Of a stretch of 64,000 nucleotides of DNA, positions 33,775 through 46,500 are shown piece after piece. The position numbers and the translations under genes were made by a program. Origin of the DNA: Cladorhizidae sp. MBARI D1340-BT2 (taxonomy: Eukaryota > Porifera > Demospongiae > Poecilosclerida > Cladorhizidae); assembly GCA_028752905.1 (NCBI GenBank), contig JAQNBH010000004.1, positions 3,704,610-3,768,609 of the forward strand, written 5' to 3'. The notes beneath the pieces are model-generated. The model saw only the letters and a program-made list of their open reading frames with translations, made no database searches and had not been told where the DNA came from. Each line of letters opens with the position of its first letter. The stretch's first letter is position 1.

Positions 33775-34437
33775 GTGGCCCAGCTTACTAGCCATCCCTG
33801 GCCCAGCCTGGCCCAGCCTACTAGCCGTCCCTGGCCCAGCCTACTAGCCATTCCTGGCCCAGCCTACTAGCCATCCCTGGCCCAGCTTACTAGCCATCCC
33901 TGGCCCAGCCTGGCCCAGCCTACTAGGAATCCCTGGCCCAGCCTACTAGCAATCCCTGGCCCAGCCTACTAGCCGTCCCTGGCCCAGCCTACTAGCCATC
34001 CCTGGCCCAGCCTACTAGCCATCCCTGGCCCAGCTTACTAGCCATCCCTGGCCCAGCTTACTAGCCGTCCCTGGCCCAGCCTACTAGCCATTCCTGGCCC
34101 AGCCTACTAGCCATCCCTGGCCCAGCTTACTAGCCATCCCTGGCCCAGCCTACTAGCCATCCCTGGCCCAGCCTACTAGCCATCCCTGGCCCATCCTACT
34201 AGCCATCCCTGGCCCAGCCTACTAGCCATCCCTTGCCCATCCTACTAGCCATCCCTGGCCCAGCCTACTAGCCATCCCTGGCCCATCCTACTAGCCATCC
34301 CTGGCCCAGCCTACTAGCAATCCCTGGCCCAGCTTACTAGCCATCCCTGGCCCAGCCTACTAGCCATCCCTGGCCCAGCCTACTAGCCATCCCTGGCCCA
34401 GCCTACTAGCCATCCCTGGCCCAGCCTACTAGCCATC
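33775..34437. repeat. 23-bp minisatellite array (about 29 copies)
   Basis: The unit is CCCTGGCCCAGCCTACTAGC followed by CAT. Variants are GCTTACTAG, CCATCCTACTAG, AGCAAT and AGCCGT. Two units have an extra GGCCCAGCCT (33805 and 33905), and the blocks around them are duplicated. Confidence 0.97.
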
Positions 34438-34616
34438 CTTGCCAGATAACATGCTAGTGTACCTTCCTCTGCCGTGCTTGTAGCTTGGCTTGCTGACAGG
34501 CAATGTACACAACAGATCTTTAACTCTTCCCTCTTTCAATTTCAGCATGCTGGGAGAAATGAGACGTGGGATCTCTTCTAGTACAACATTAGATTGAAAA
34601 CATGGAAAATTTGAAT

Positions 34617-34735
34617 TCATGAATTCCCAAACTACAGTAGTTGAATTCCCAAACTACAGTAGTTGAATTCCCAAACTAGTACAGTAGTTGAATTCCTAAA
34701 CTACAGTAGTTTGGCAACTACAGTAGTTGATTTTT
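34617..34735. repeat. 22-bp short tandem repeat
   Basis: Four to five copies of GAATTCCCAAACTACAGTAG followed by TT, the last ones diverged. Confidence 0.9.
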
Positions 34736-34739
34736 CCTC

Positions 34740-35215
34740 AGAATTATCCTCATCTTTTCTTGTTGTGGGCTCTCTGCCCCTTTCTGATAATCAATCAGTG
34801 AGAAGCAACTGCTAGGGGGGAAATTATCACGTGAAAATTGGTGCGTAGAAAATTCCAGTGGTTCAATAGCGGACACAATCTTTTATGTGTTTCATGCTTC
34901 CAGCTCCTAGTATGCACTTTTCCTTGTGGTTTTGATGACTGTTTTTGAGTATTCCATCTTGGTCAGCAGGAACACCGAGGAATCTTAATAATATAGTCTA
35001 GTCTTGTATCCCAGGCTATAATGATTTGAATCAGTCTTGTTGAATCAAGGTGCATTGGCTAGAATACAAGTCTTGGTATATTAAAGGATCCTAAATGATA
35101 TCGACTAGCAGAGCTGCGCACTAACTAGCACAAGAGCCTTATGGATATGCAAGTTGCATGTATTGGGCTGTGAAAAGCCAAGTTTGTAATCCACACTACC
35201 CTTGCAAGTAAACAG
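34740..35215. other. Unique intergenic DNA
   Basis: No gene or repeat recognised. Confidence 0.5.
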
Positions 35216-35261
35216 ATCTGTGCTTACTTGCAAAGTTGGAAAACAGAGTGCATTCCTGAGG

Positions 35262-35382
35262 CTACCATGTTTACTAACCTGTACACCTGTACAAGCACTT
35301 CATGGCTGGGAGATGTGTATTTGTCCTTGACTGGAGTGACACTAAGTGTTCTCCCCAGTGGTATGCAATTAGTTGCTTTAAC
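35262..35382 (-). CDS. Candidate exon (unrecognised)
   Basis: The minus strand reads PLGRTLSVTPVKDKYTSPSH and EVLVQVYR and stops at the donor TACAG|GTTAGT near 35274. The upstream acceptor is uncertain (GTTAAAG near 35382 has a weak pyrimidine tract). It lies about 200 bp downstream, in minus orientation, of a CpG-rich promoter-like patch, which is why I mention it. I cannot assign it to a family. Confidence 0.2.
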
Positions 35383-35529
35383 AATAGCCAATAATAGTAT
35401 TATTACGACCCTCAAAGTGTATACAACTAAATCCCTCAAAGTGACACAACTAACCTGGTCTAGTGTAACCACCAGCTGGTCAATTAGAAAAATCTGTCAG
35501 GTTCCTCCAGAGCTCCACGCTGCTGCATA

Positions 35530-35860
35530 TGATAGCGCGCAGACGCAACATGTAAAAGGCGCGTGCAGCCTCCTCGAGTACCGCGCGCCCGAGATTTGAG
35601 GCACTCGCTGCGGCTCGGGCTCGTTAATAAAAAAGCTGGCAATTATGGACGCTTTATTGGAAGCATCTACATGGAGAAGGAAAATATCATTAGAAGCTCG
35701 TCTGAGAATATGACGTTGTTATAGGGTTTATGTATGTGAAGAAGATTACCCAATTCTGTGTAGACCGGAAATTCTTCCAGTTGCCTCTTTTGACCTACAG
35801 CGCATGCGTCAACACTGATTTTGAGCCAAGAGGAAACCCCGTCTCTGCGCATGCGCAGTA
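35530..35860. promoter_or_regulatory. CpG-rich patch with an NRF1-type palindrome, probable promoter
   Basis: About 14 CpG dinucleotides occur in the 95 bp at 35530-35625 (AGCGCGCAGACGC, GGCGCG, TACCGCGCGCCCG), and the palindrome TGCGCATGCGCA at 35846-35857 matches the NRF1 consensus exactly. A second partial site, GCGCATGCG, is at 35801-35809. Neighbouring DNA is CpG-poor. The direction of transcription is unknown; short frames exist on both strands (35646 plus, 35852 minus). Confidence 0.5.
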
Positions 35861-37680
35861 AGTAAAAGAAGGATTTGGCAGTTACCCGTTTAATGTCAAA
35901 TCAAAGCAATCAAAGCAATCAAAATACTATCTACCAGGTTGAAACTTTACATTATTTTCAACTGGCTTCAATACTTTGATAAGGTTTCTCTGTCAATGCT
36001 TGCTTTTAGTGCCTTAGGTCTTGATCAGGGCAAATTGATGTCGAAGTGTTTCTGGTTGAAAATTTATGCTAAAAAAAAAGGGCTGACGAGAGGTTGTCGG
36101 TATGTCAACCAACTCGTGAGAACACAAACATGTGTACATTACGTGCAAAATGACAAAGAGAAACAGCGCTCCTGCTACGTTTAGTGACGGTTACAATCGG
36201 AAAGAGACCTTTATTATTAATATAATAATCACTTTACAGTACCTAGTACACATACATATAGAAACATGAGTGGTGACCATGATTAGGGAGAAAGAGTACT
36301 GATGGTCTACAAGTCAAAATCAAGTGGCCAGATTTAAGTAGTGGAAGTTAGGATGGGATGGTATATTAGTGCATTTGTTACATCGACATAGAAAATGATA
36401 AGAGCATGAATTATTTGGATCAAAGTTTGAAATGAAGTGATTAAGTTTGGTTGATATTTTATAATAGATAATGGAAGATTCAAGTCTCTACTATAGGGAG
36501 TGAATTCCTAAGGCAAGGAATGCAAGTGAAAAATGAGTGGAGGTTCTTTACATTACGAGCATGAAGATGTTTGATTTTTAGATGATTAGTGGATCTGGTA
36601 TATACATATATATATAGAAATGTAATTAAGAATATCGAAATGTTCAGATGGTTTATTTTTATTTTTTATAGAGATTTTACAACAAATGAGTTCCAGTCAT
36701 CATTAGTGGAAGAATATATTTAAACCAACAATTCCCATAATTTCTCTAGCCACTCCTCAAGACAAATCAACTGTTCATAAGATAGCTATATATATACACC
36801 GGTGTATATTCATCTGTGATATCATATTTCCATTGTCACCAGCACAAGATTATTATGAACATAATTGTGTCAGTGGTGGAGGGAGTAGAGCTTGAGTGTT
36901 GCTTGCTCACTGGCAGCAGGTCCATGGCTCTTGTTGAGGGGGCTCTTGTTGAGGGGGCTCCTGTTTAACAAAAGCTCGTTATAGCCCAGCATAGAGAGGG
37001 GGCGTGGAGGAGGGGCGTGACAGTGGGAGAGAGGAAGGGTGGGATGGGAGAGTGCAGTAGCAGAGGAAGATAGCGATGATGGGTCGGAGAAGTGCATTAA
37101 GACGAAGGATATTCTTCCACTAGACCACGCCTACACAGTATAAATAGGGAGGGGGGACCATATAAGGAAGAATGAAATGACATCATAGTACATGTTTTCA
37201 TCGGGTTGAGTGGGGTTAAAAGGTGAAAGGCCAGAATCAAGGATGTCAGCATTTTGAACCACACCCATGTGTCAATGAGCAAGCATTATTATAGTGCGAG
37301 CACACATGCAAACTTCAACTCTTTCTGGGAATTGGAACAGGCCAATCAGCAATGGATGACTTCCCTGAGATGGTGCCACTGGTGTGTGGGTGGTATATAG
37401 GTGGGGGATATGATGAATGATGATGCTCTTTAACTAAAGATTTAACTTTGTGTCTGCTTGCCCCTGGCTATTATTATTAATACTAACCCAATGCTACTAT
37501 TAGACAATGCTATTATTAGTGCTAAATACTACCCCAATGCTATTATTACTATTAACCCAATGCTATTATTAGTACGAACCCAATGCTAATGCTATTATTA
37601 ATACTAACCCAATGCTATTAATACTAACTAATTATTAGTACTAACCCCTAACTAATGCATTACCAGGGGTTCACACAGGG
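35861..37680. other. Unique DNA with minor simple repeats
   Basis: No gene recognised. It contains AT-rich microsatellite-like tracts (36600-36620, 36785-36805) and, at about 37462-37640, a degenerate repeat of CCAATGCTATTATTA and ACTAACC motifs. A proline/serine-rich minus frame (36870-37097) is not recognised. Confidence 0.5.
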
Positions 37681-37699
37681 GTTCATACAGGATTTATAG

Positions 37700-39683
37700 T
37701 TTGGGGGGGGGGGGGGGGGAAACTCAAAATGTTTGGTGTTTACGTGATGGGCGTGAAGCCCTAAGTAGGGGGGTCTGGGGACATTTCCCCCCAGAATTTT
37801 TTTTGCAAAATCGATGCTCTCAGATTGATTCTGAGACATTTTGAGGGTACTTTCCTATAGTTAAAGTACTAGCACATGGACAGAACATTCTAGATTATGA
37901 CACAGTTGCATCTTGCAACATAATCTAATGCATCTTGTCACATAATCTACACTATTATAATTAGGAAAGCCAACCACAGAATAATAGCATATGGACAGAA
38001 CATTCAGAACAACGCTACTGAACAACTCAAGGAACACAGCCAGTCAAAATGGCACAGAGATGCTGTTATCCATGCTCGAATGGCAGAACAAGGAAAGGAG
38101 CAGAGTGTCCTACAACTGCAATGTTCAGCAGCTGCTAAGGAGGCTGAAGAAAGGAGAGCAAAGAACAGAAACATAGTTCTTAAGCTTTTGAGATTGATAT
38201 ATTTTCTTGCCAAAAATCGCCTGCCCCTTACAACCACATTCGATCCCCTGGTCCAGTTGCAAATTGTGGAGATGAACTTCTCCAGCAACATTTCAAAGAG
38301 GGTCCACAAAATGCTCAGTACACATCCAAATTTTCTTCATTGATACTTTTAGAGGCCATCAATAGCTGGCTAAATAGGAAGCTAATTGAGAGCTTAAAAT
38401 CAAGCCCATACTTCTCTGTGTTAGCTGATGAGTGTGTAGATATTAGTGCTACAGAAGAGCTGTCCATCTGTTGTCGGTGGATTGTAAATGGAAAACCAGA
38501 GGAGCACTTCCTTACAGTGCTCCACGTATGTGCCCAAGATGCTGCTACCATTTCAGATGCAATCAGCTCCTTCCTGAGTCGAAGAACCTGGACTATCGTA
38601 AACTAATAGGCCAAGGTTATGATGGAGCAGCCACCTTTGCCGGAGAACGCAATGGAGTTCAAAATAAGATGCAAACTCTAGCTGCACATTCCTTTTACAT
38701 CCACTGTGCCTGCCACAGGCTTCAACTAGCAAGCATGTAAGCTGCTAACAGTGTTCCAGAGATCAAGAAGATGTTTGGAACTATGGGAAATATATGGAAG
38801 CTCTTCTTCTACTCACCCAAGACAGCAGAATCTCTCAAAGCAGTCCAGTCTGTCCTCAAGCCACCTGAGCTTAAGATTGCGAAGCCTTGTGATACCAGAT
38901 GGCTCTCACACGAATGCTGTGTACGGAATATTTACCGAGAGCTTCCTGCCCTTATCGTCACCCTACAACAGCTGTATGAGACATCAGGTGATACTGAAGC
39001 ATACGGTATTGGTGCTCTCCTTGCTACGTACACTGGAGTTGCTAGTATCGTGTTCCTGTCAGAAGTTCTGGATATCCTGGCAAGGATGAATGTTTCGATG
39101 CAAAGAAAGCTACTCAATTTGAGCAGGTTACCGGTACTTCTGAAAATCACGACGGATTAACTCGAGCATCTAAAGGACGAAAGAAGTGAGTGGTTGGGTT
39201 CAGTCGAGTCTGAAATATCTCTGTTGAAGGAAAAACATGATATAACACTCGGCACACATGGATCTGCACGAAGCCGTTGGTCTTCTATCACAACCACAGC
39301 CCAAGTATCGAACTCTAGTTGCAATTCCATACGTCGATTTCCTTCTTCTAAATATTAAGAGTCGATTTACTGATAAAGCCATGAAGATTGTTACTGCCAT
39401 GTCCATATTCAGTCCCTCCCTACTACCCATTGAAGCATCCTTACCATCATACGCCAGCGAGCAAATCAAGATTCTTGCCGAGTTCTATCAAACAGAAGAA
39501 GAGGTTGAGTATGCGGGGACGACTTACACCTCACCTCCATTGCTTGATGGCGATGAGCTTCTTTCAGAGTGGAAGATATTTAGACGGGCTTTGCTAGTGG
39601 AGAAAAAGGCAATAATGGAACGTAAAGAAGAGTCGGTATCTCCTAGCATGCAAGAAATCCTGGACGGGGGTCAGACCAATTGA
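37700..39683 (+). pseudogene. hAT-family transposase pseudogene (DUF4371-type)
   Basis: Remnants of one transposase are read on the plus strand across three frames. From about 37996: LKEHSQSKWHRDA (end of a TTF-type zinc finger region), then YFLAKNRLPL. A frameshift near 38340 leads to YFSVLADECVDISATEEL (DUF4371-like catalytic region). A second near 38585 leads to GQGYDGAATFAGERNGVQ and HCACHRLQLA. Then come a TAA at 38738-38740, CDTRWLSHE near 38888, a TAA at 39158-39160, and a third frameshift near 39255 leading to YVDFLLLNIKSRF and VEYAGTTYTSPPLLDGDEL. The C-terminal dimerisation domain is missing. The leader at 37750-37800 (AGTAGGGGGGTCTGGGGACA, then TTTCCCCCCAGAA) resembles the 5' part of such elements. 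With at least three frameshifts and two stops it cannot make transposase. Confidence 0.85.
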
Positions 39684-39744
39684 CATAGGGGGCTCTACAA
39701 GACACATCACTGCTAAGAGGCTTTGTTAGTTACAAGAAGAGGTA

Positions 39745-40420
39745 TTCAGGAGGTGTAGGGTCAGTCCAACTCTGTGCTGGACAGATATCCGGTGTGGAGG
39801 CTGCTGTTCATGCATGTGTGAGTTGCCATCCATCAGAGTCAACCTGGAGCAGCTGTTCTTGTCCATGCAGGTAATGCAACAATAACCACACTTCCTATGC
39901 CCATCATTTGCTACGCATAATTACAGGGCACCACCTGTAGGGGGCTATTCATTAATGGGATTCAATTCTCCCCCAGGAAGGGACCACACAGCGTGACCCT
40001 TTGGCAATGTACGCCTACTCTCCCTCTGATGAATAACTTACCGCAGTCAGCAACACAAGCCTGGTATGCAGACAATACAACTGCACTGGGAACTATTGGC
40101 AACCTACGCAGGATTATTTTGCAACCCTCATTCCAGACTTTAGACCCAATGTAGGTGCGTCCACCTGGCTCATCACTATGGAGCACTGTCATACAGAGGC
40201 TATCAACCTGTGATGGAGGACCACATCTCGGGATTCCTTTAGGAACACACACGACCCATTTGTGCCTGACATGGAGAAGTGGTGAGGAGATGAGCTGCCT
40301 CTGGGTATTGCTACTCTACTCAGCGGCTCCTATGCTCCGCACAGACATGCCATGGAGAGTATATGCTCATATTTGGCCCGATCAACAGCAGCCTTTATTT
40401 CCAACCGCTGGAAGACTAAG
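39745..40420 (+). pseudogene. Reverse transcriptase remnant of a retroelement
   Basis: Shifting plus frames give pieces in the order expected of one reverse transcriptase type common in aquatic invertebrate retroelements: SVQLCAGQISGVEAAVHA (from about 39760), QEGTTQRDPLAM (near 39975), QAWYADNTTALGTIGNLR (YADN box at 40065-40076, a diverged YADD), STWLITMEHCHTEA (near 40158), and GGPHLGIPLGT (near 40216). Several stops and at least three frame changes break it. It starts about 60 bp after the hAT remnant. The retroelement clade (non-LTR or DIRS-like) cannot be fixed from this. Confidence 0.7.
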
Positions 40421-40585
40421 AAGAACAGCCATTATCCCTTCCCTCACAGGAAGATCTCCTCCAAATATAACAGATAGTGATGTCCAGGGACTACCAGTAA
40501 GAGAGGGAAGTCTAAGCGCACTGAACCCTACAGGATTCTCTGACGGTGAGTTTTCTGCTTCCAAACAAGTTACTGAGCCACTCAA

Positions 40586-43500
40586 AGAACTACTTCTGCT
40601 AAGGGAGTCTGACTACACTTGGAGGCAATGGCTTCTGCTAAGGGAGTCTGGCTACACTTGGAGGTAATGGCTTCTGCTACAGGAGTCTGACTACACTTGG
40701 AGGTAATGGCTTCTGCTAAGGGAGTCTGGCTACACTTGGAGGTAATGGCTTCTGCTAAGGGAGTCTGGCTACACTTGGAGGCAATGGCTTCTGCTAAGGG
40801 AGTCTGGCTACACTTGGAGGCAATGGCTTCTGCTACAGGAGTCTGACTACACTTGGAGGTAATGGCTTCTGCTACAGGAGTCTGGCTACACTTGGAGGCA
40901 ATGGCTTCTGCTACAGGAGTCTGACTACACTTGGAGGTAATGGCTTCTGCTAAGGGAGTCTGGCTACACTTGGAGGTAATGGCTTCTGCTAAGGGAGTCT
41001 GACTACACTTGGAGGCAATGGCTTCTGCTAAGGGAGTCTGGCTACACTTGGAGGTAATGGCTTCTGCTACAGGAGTCTGACTACACTTGGAGGTAATGGC
41101 TTCTGCTAAGGGAGTCTGGCTACACTTGGAGGCAATGGCTTCTGCTAAGGGAGTCTGACTACACTTGGAGGTAATGGCTTCTGCTAAGGGAGTCTGGCTA
41201 CACTTGGAGGCAATGGCTTCTGCTACAGGAGTCTGACTACACTTGGAGGTAATGGCTTCTGCTACAGGAGTCCGACTACACTTGGAGGTAATGGCTTCTG
41301 CTAAGGGAGTCTGGCTACACTTGGAGGCAATGGCTTCTTCTACAGGAGTCTGGCTACACTTGGAGGTAATGGCTTCTGCTAAGGGAGTCTGGCTACACTT
41401 GGAGGCAATGGCTTCTTCTACAGGAGTCTGGCTACACTTGGAGGTAATGGTTTCTGCTAAGGGAGTCTGACTACACTTGGAGGTAATGGCTTCTGCTACA
41501 GGAGTCTGGCTACACTTGGAGGTAATGGCTTCTGCTAAGGGAGTCTGGCTACACTTGGAGGTAATGGCTTCTGCTACAGGAGTCTGACTACACTTGGAGG
41601 TAATGGCTTCTGCTACAGGAGTCTGACTACACTTGGAGGTAATGGCTTCTGCTAAGGGAGTCTGGTTACACTTGGAGGTAATGGCTTCTGCTAAGGGAGT
41701 CTGGCTACACTTGGAGGTAATGGCTTCTGCTACAGGAGTCTGGCTACACTTGGAGGTAATGGCTTCTGCTAAGGGAGTCTGGCTACACTTGGAGGCAATG
41801 GCTTCTGCTACAGGAGTCTGACTACACTTGGAGGTAATGGCTTCTGCTAAGGGAGTCTGGCTACACTTGGAGGTAATGGCTTCTGCTAAGGGAGTCTGAC
41901 TACACTTGGAGGCAATGGCTTCTGCTAAGGGAGTCTGGCTACACTTGGAGGTAATGGCTTCTGCTACAGGAGTCTGACTACACTTGGAGGTAATGGCTTC
42001 TGCTAAGGGAGTCTGGCTACACTTGGAGGCAATGGCTTCTGCTAAGGGAGTCTGACTACTCTTGGAGTTAATGGCTTCTGCTACAAGAGTCTGACTACAC
42101 TTGGAGGTAATGGCTTCTGCTAAGGGAGTCTGGCTACACTTGGAGGCAATGGCTTCTGCTAAGGGAGTCTGACTACACTTGGAGGCAATGGCTTCTGCTA
42201 CAGGAGTCTGGCTACACTTGGAGGTAATGGCTTCTGCTAAGGGAGTCTGACTACACTTGGAGGTAATGGCTTCTGCTACAGGAGTCTGGCTACACTTGGA
42301 GGTAATGGCTTCTGCTAAGGGAGTCTGACTACACTTGGAGGCAATGGCTTCTGCTAAGGGAGTCTGACTACACTTGGAGGTAATGGCTTCTGCTAAGGGA
42401 GTCTGGCTACACTTGGAGGCAATGGCTTCTGCTAAGGGAGTCTGACTACACTTGGAGGTAATGGCTTCTGCTACAGGAGTCTGGCTACACTTGGAGGTAA
42501 TGGCTTCTGCTAAGGGAGTCTGACTACACTTGGAGGTAATGGCTTCTGCTAAGGGAGTCTGGCTACACTTGGAGGTAATGGCTTCTGCTAAGGGAGTCTG
42601 GCTACACTTGGAGGTAATGGCTTCTGCTAAGGGAGTCTGACTACACTTGGAGGTAATGGCTTCTGCTACAGGAGTCTGGCTACACTTGGAGGCAATGGCT
42701 TCTGCTAAGGGAGTCTGACTACACTTGGAGGCAATGGCTTCTGCTACAGGAGTCTGACTACACTTGGAGGTAATGGCTTCTGCTAAGGGAGTCTGGCTAC
42801 ACTTGGAGGTAATGGCTTCTGCTACAGGAGTCTGGCTACACTTGGAGGCAATGGCTTCTGCTACAGGAGTCTGACTACACTTGGAGGTAATGGCTTCTGC
42901 TAAGGGAGTCTGGCTACACTTGGAGGCAATGGCTTCTGCTAAGGGAGTCTGGCTACACTTGGAGGCAATGGCTTCTGCTACAGGAGTCTGGCTACACTTG
43001 GAGGCAATGGCTTCTGCTAAGGGAGTCTGACTACACTTGGAGGCAATGGCTTCTGCTAAGGGAGTCTGGCTACACTTGGAGGTAATGGCTTCTGCTAAGG
43101 GAGTCTGGCTACACTTGGAGGTAATGGCTTCTGCTACAGGAGTCTGGCTACACTTGGAGGTAATGGCTTCTGCTACAGGAGTCTGGCTACACTTGGAGGC
43201 AATGGCTTCTGCTAAGGGAGTCTGGCTACACTTGGAGGCAACGGCTTCTGCTAAGGGAGTCTGGCTACACTTGGAGGTAATGGCTTCTGCTAAGGGAGTC
43301 TGGCTACACTTGGAGGCAATGGCTTCTGCTAAGGGAGTCTGGCTACACTTGGAGGTAATGGCTTCTGCTAAGGGAGTCTGACTACACTTGGAGGTAATGG
43401 CTTCTGCTAAGGGAGTCTGGCTACACTTGGAGGTAATGGCTTCTGCTAAGGGAGTCTGACTACACTTGGAGGTAATGGCTTCTGCTAAGGGAGTCTGACT

Positions 43501-46500
43501 ACACTTGGAGGTAATGGCTTCTGCTACAGGAGTCTGACTACACTTGGAGGTAATGGCTTCTTCTACAGGAGTCTGGCTACACTTGGAGGTAATGGCTTCT
43601 GCTACAGGAGTCTGGCTACACTTGGAGGTAATGGCTTCTGCTAAGGGAGTCTGGCTACACTTGGAGGTAATGGCTTCTGCTAAGGGAGTCTGGCTACACT
43701 TGGAGGCAATGGCTTCTGCTAAGGAGTCTGGCTACACTTGGAGGTAATGGCTTCTGCTACAGGAGTCTGGCTACACTTGGAGGTAATGGCTTCTGCTACA
43801 GGAGTCTGGCTACACTTGGAGGCAATGGCTTCTGCTAAGGGAGTCTGGCTACACTTGGAGGTAATGGCTTCTGCTACAGGAGTCTGGCTACACTTGGAGG
43901 CAATGGCTTCTGCTAAGGGAGTCTGACTACACTTGGAGGTAATGACTTCTGCTAAGGGAGTCTGACTACACTTGGAGGCAATGGCTTCTGCTACAGGAGT
44001 CTGGCTACACTTGGAGGTAATGGCTTCTGCTTAGGGAGTCTGGCTACACTTGGAGGTAATGGCTTCTGCTAAGGGAGTCTGGCTACACTTGGAGGTAATG
44101 GCTTCTGCTAAGGGAGTCTGGCTACACTTGGAGGCAATGGCTTCTGCTAAGGGAGTCTGACTACACTTGGAGGCAATGGCTTCTGCTACAGGAGTCTGGC
44201 TACACTTGGAGGTAATGGCTTCTGCTAAGGGAGTCTGACTAACTTGGAGGTAATGGCTTCTGCTAAGGGAGTCTGGCTACACTTGGAGGTAATGGCTTCT
44301 GCTACAGGAGTCTGGCTACACTTGGAGGTAATGGCTTCTGCTAAGGGAGTCTGGCTACACTTGGAGGCAATGGCTTCTGCTAAGGGAGTCTGGCTACACT
44401 TGGAGGTAATGGCTTCTGCTAAGGGAGTCTGACTACACTTGGAGGTAATGGCTTCTGCTAAGGGAGTCTGACTACATTTGGAGGTAATGGCTTCTGCTAC
44501 AGGAGTCTGGCTACACTTGGAGGTAATGGCTTCTGCTAAGGGAGTCTGACTACACATGGAGGCAATGGCTTCTGCTAAGGGAGTCTGGCTACACTTGGAG
44601 GCAATGGCTTCTGCTAAGGGAGTCTGGCTACACTTGGAGGTAATGGCTTCTGCTAAGGGAGTCTGGCTACACTTGGAGGTAATGGCTTCTGCTACAGGAG
44701 TCTGGCTACACTTGGAGGTAATGGCTTCTGCTACAGGAGTCTGGAGGCAATGGCTTCTGCTAAGGGAGTCTGGCTACACTTGGAGGCAATGGCTTCTGCT
44801 AAGGGAGTCTGGCTACACTTGGAGGTAATGGCTTCTGCTAAGGGAGTCTGGCTACACTTGGAGGCAATGGCTTCTGCTAAGGGAGTCTGGCTACACTTGG
44901 AGGTAATGGCTTCTGCTAAGGGAGTCTGACTACACTTGGAGGTAATGGCTTCTGCTAAGGGAGTCTGGCTACACTTGGAGGTAATGGCTTCTGCTAAGGG
45001 AGTCTGACTACACTTGGAGGTAATGGCTTCTGCTAAGGGAGTCTGACTACACTTGGAGGTAATGGCTTCTGCTACAGGAGTCTGACTACACTTGGAGGTA
45101 ATGGCTTCTTCTACAGGAGTCTGGCTACACTTGGAGGTAATGGCTTCTGCTACAGGAGTCTGACTACACTTGGAGGTAATGGCTTCTGCTAAGGGAGTCT
45201 GGCTACACTTGGAGGTAATGGCTTCTGCTAAGGGAGTCTGGCTACACTTGGAGGCAATGGCTTCTGCTAAGGAGTCTGGCTACACTTGGAGGTAATGGCT
45301 TCTGCTACAGGAGTCTGGCTACACTTGGAGGTAATGGCTTCTGCTACAGGAGTCTGGCTACACTTGGAGGCAATGGCTTCTGCTAAGGGAGTCTGGCTAC
45401 ACTTGGAGGTAATGGCTTCTGCTACAGGAGTCTGGCTACACTTGGAGGCAATGGCTTCTGCTAAGGGAGTCTGACTACACTTGGAGGTAATGGCTTCTGC
45501 TAAGGGAGTCTGACTACACTTGGAGGCAATGGCTTCTGCTACAGGAGTCTGGCTACACTTGGAGGTAATGGCTTCTGCTAAGGGAGTCTGGCTACACTTG
45601 GAGGTAATGGCTTCTGCTAAGGGAGTCTGGCTACACTTGGAGGTAATGGCTTCTGCTAAGGGAGTCTGGCTACACTTGGAGGCAATGGCTTCTGCTAAGG
45701 GAGTCTGACTACACTTGGAGGCAATGGCTTCTGCTACAGGAGTCTGGCTACACTTGGAGGTAATGGCTTCTGCTAAGGGAGTCTGACTACACTTGGAGGT
45801 AATGGCTTCTGCTAAGGGAGTCTGGCTACACTTGGAGGTAATGGCTTCTGCTACAGGAGTCTGGCTACACTTGGAGGTAATGGCTTCTGCTAAGGGAGTC
45901 TGGCTACACTTGGAGGCAATGGCTTCTGCTAAGGGAGTCTGGCTACACTTGGAGGTAATGGCTTCTGCTAAGGGAGTCTGACTACACTTGGAGGTAATGG
46001 CTTCTGCTAAGGGAGTCTGACTACACTTGGAGGTAATGGCTTCTGCTACAGGAGTCTGGCTACACTTGGAGGTAATGGCTTCTGCTACAGGAGTCTGGCT
46101 ACACATGGAGGTAATGGCTTCTGCTACAGGAGTCTGGCTACACTTGGAGGTAATGGCTTCTGCTAAGGGAGTCTGACTACACTTGGAGGCAATGGCTTCT
46201 GCTACAGGAGTCTGACTACACTTGGAGGTAATGGCTTCTGCTACAGGAGTCTGACTACACTTGGAGGTAATGGCTTCTGCTAAGGGAGTCTGACTACACT
46301 TGGAGGTAATGGCTTCTGCTAAGGGAGTCTGACTACACTTGGAGGTAATGGCTTCTGCTACAGGAGTCTGGCTACACTTGGAGGCAATGGCTTCTGCTAA
46401 GGGAGTCTGACTACACTTGGAGGTAATGGCTTCTGCTACAGGAGTCTGGCTACACTTGGAGGTAATGGCTTCTGCTACAGGAGTCTGACTACACTTGGAG

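Noticed and set aside
35224..35599. 123-codon plus-strand frame as a gene
   Set aside because: No recognisable similarity; it overlaps a minus-strand exon candidate and the CpG patch and has no splice or promoter logic on the plus strand.
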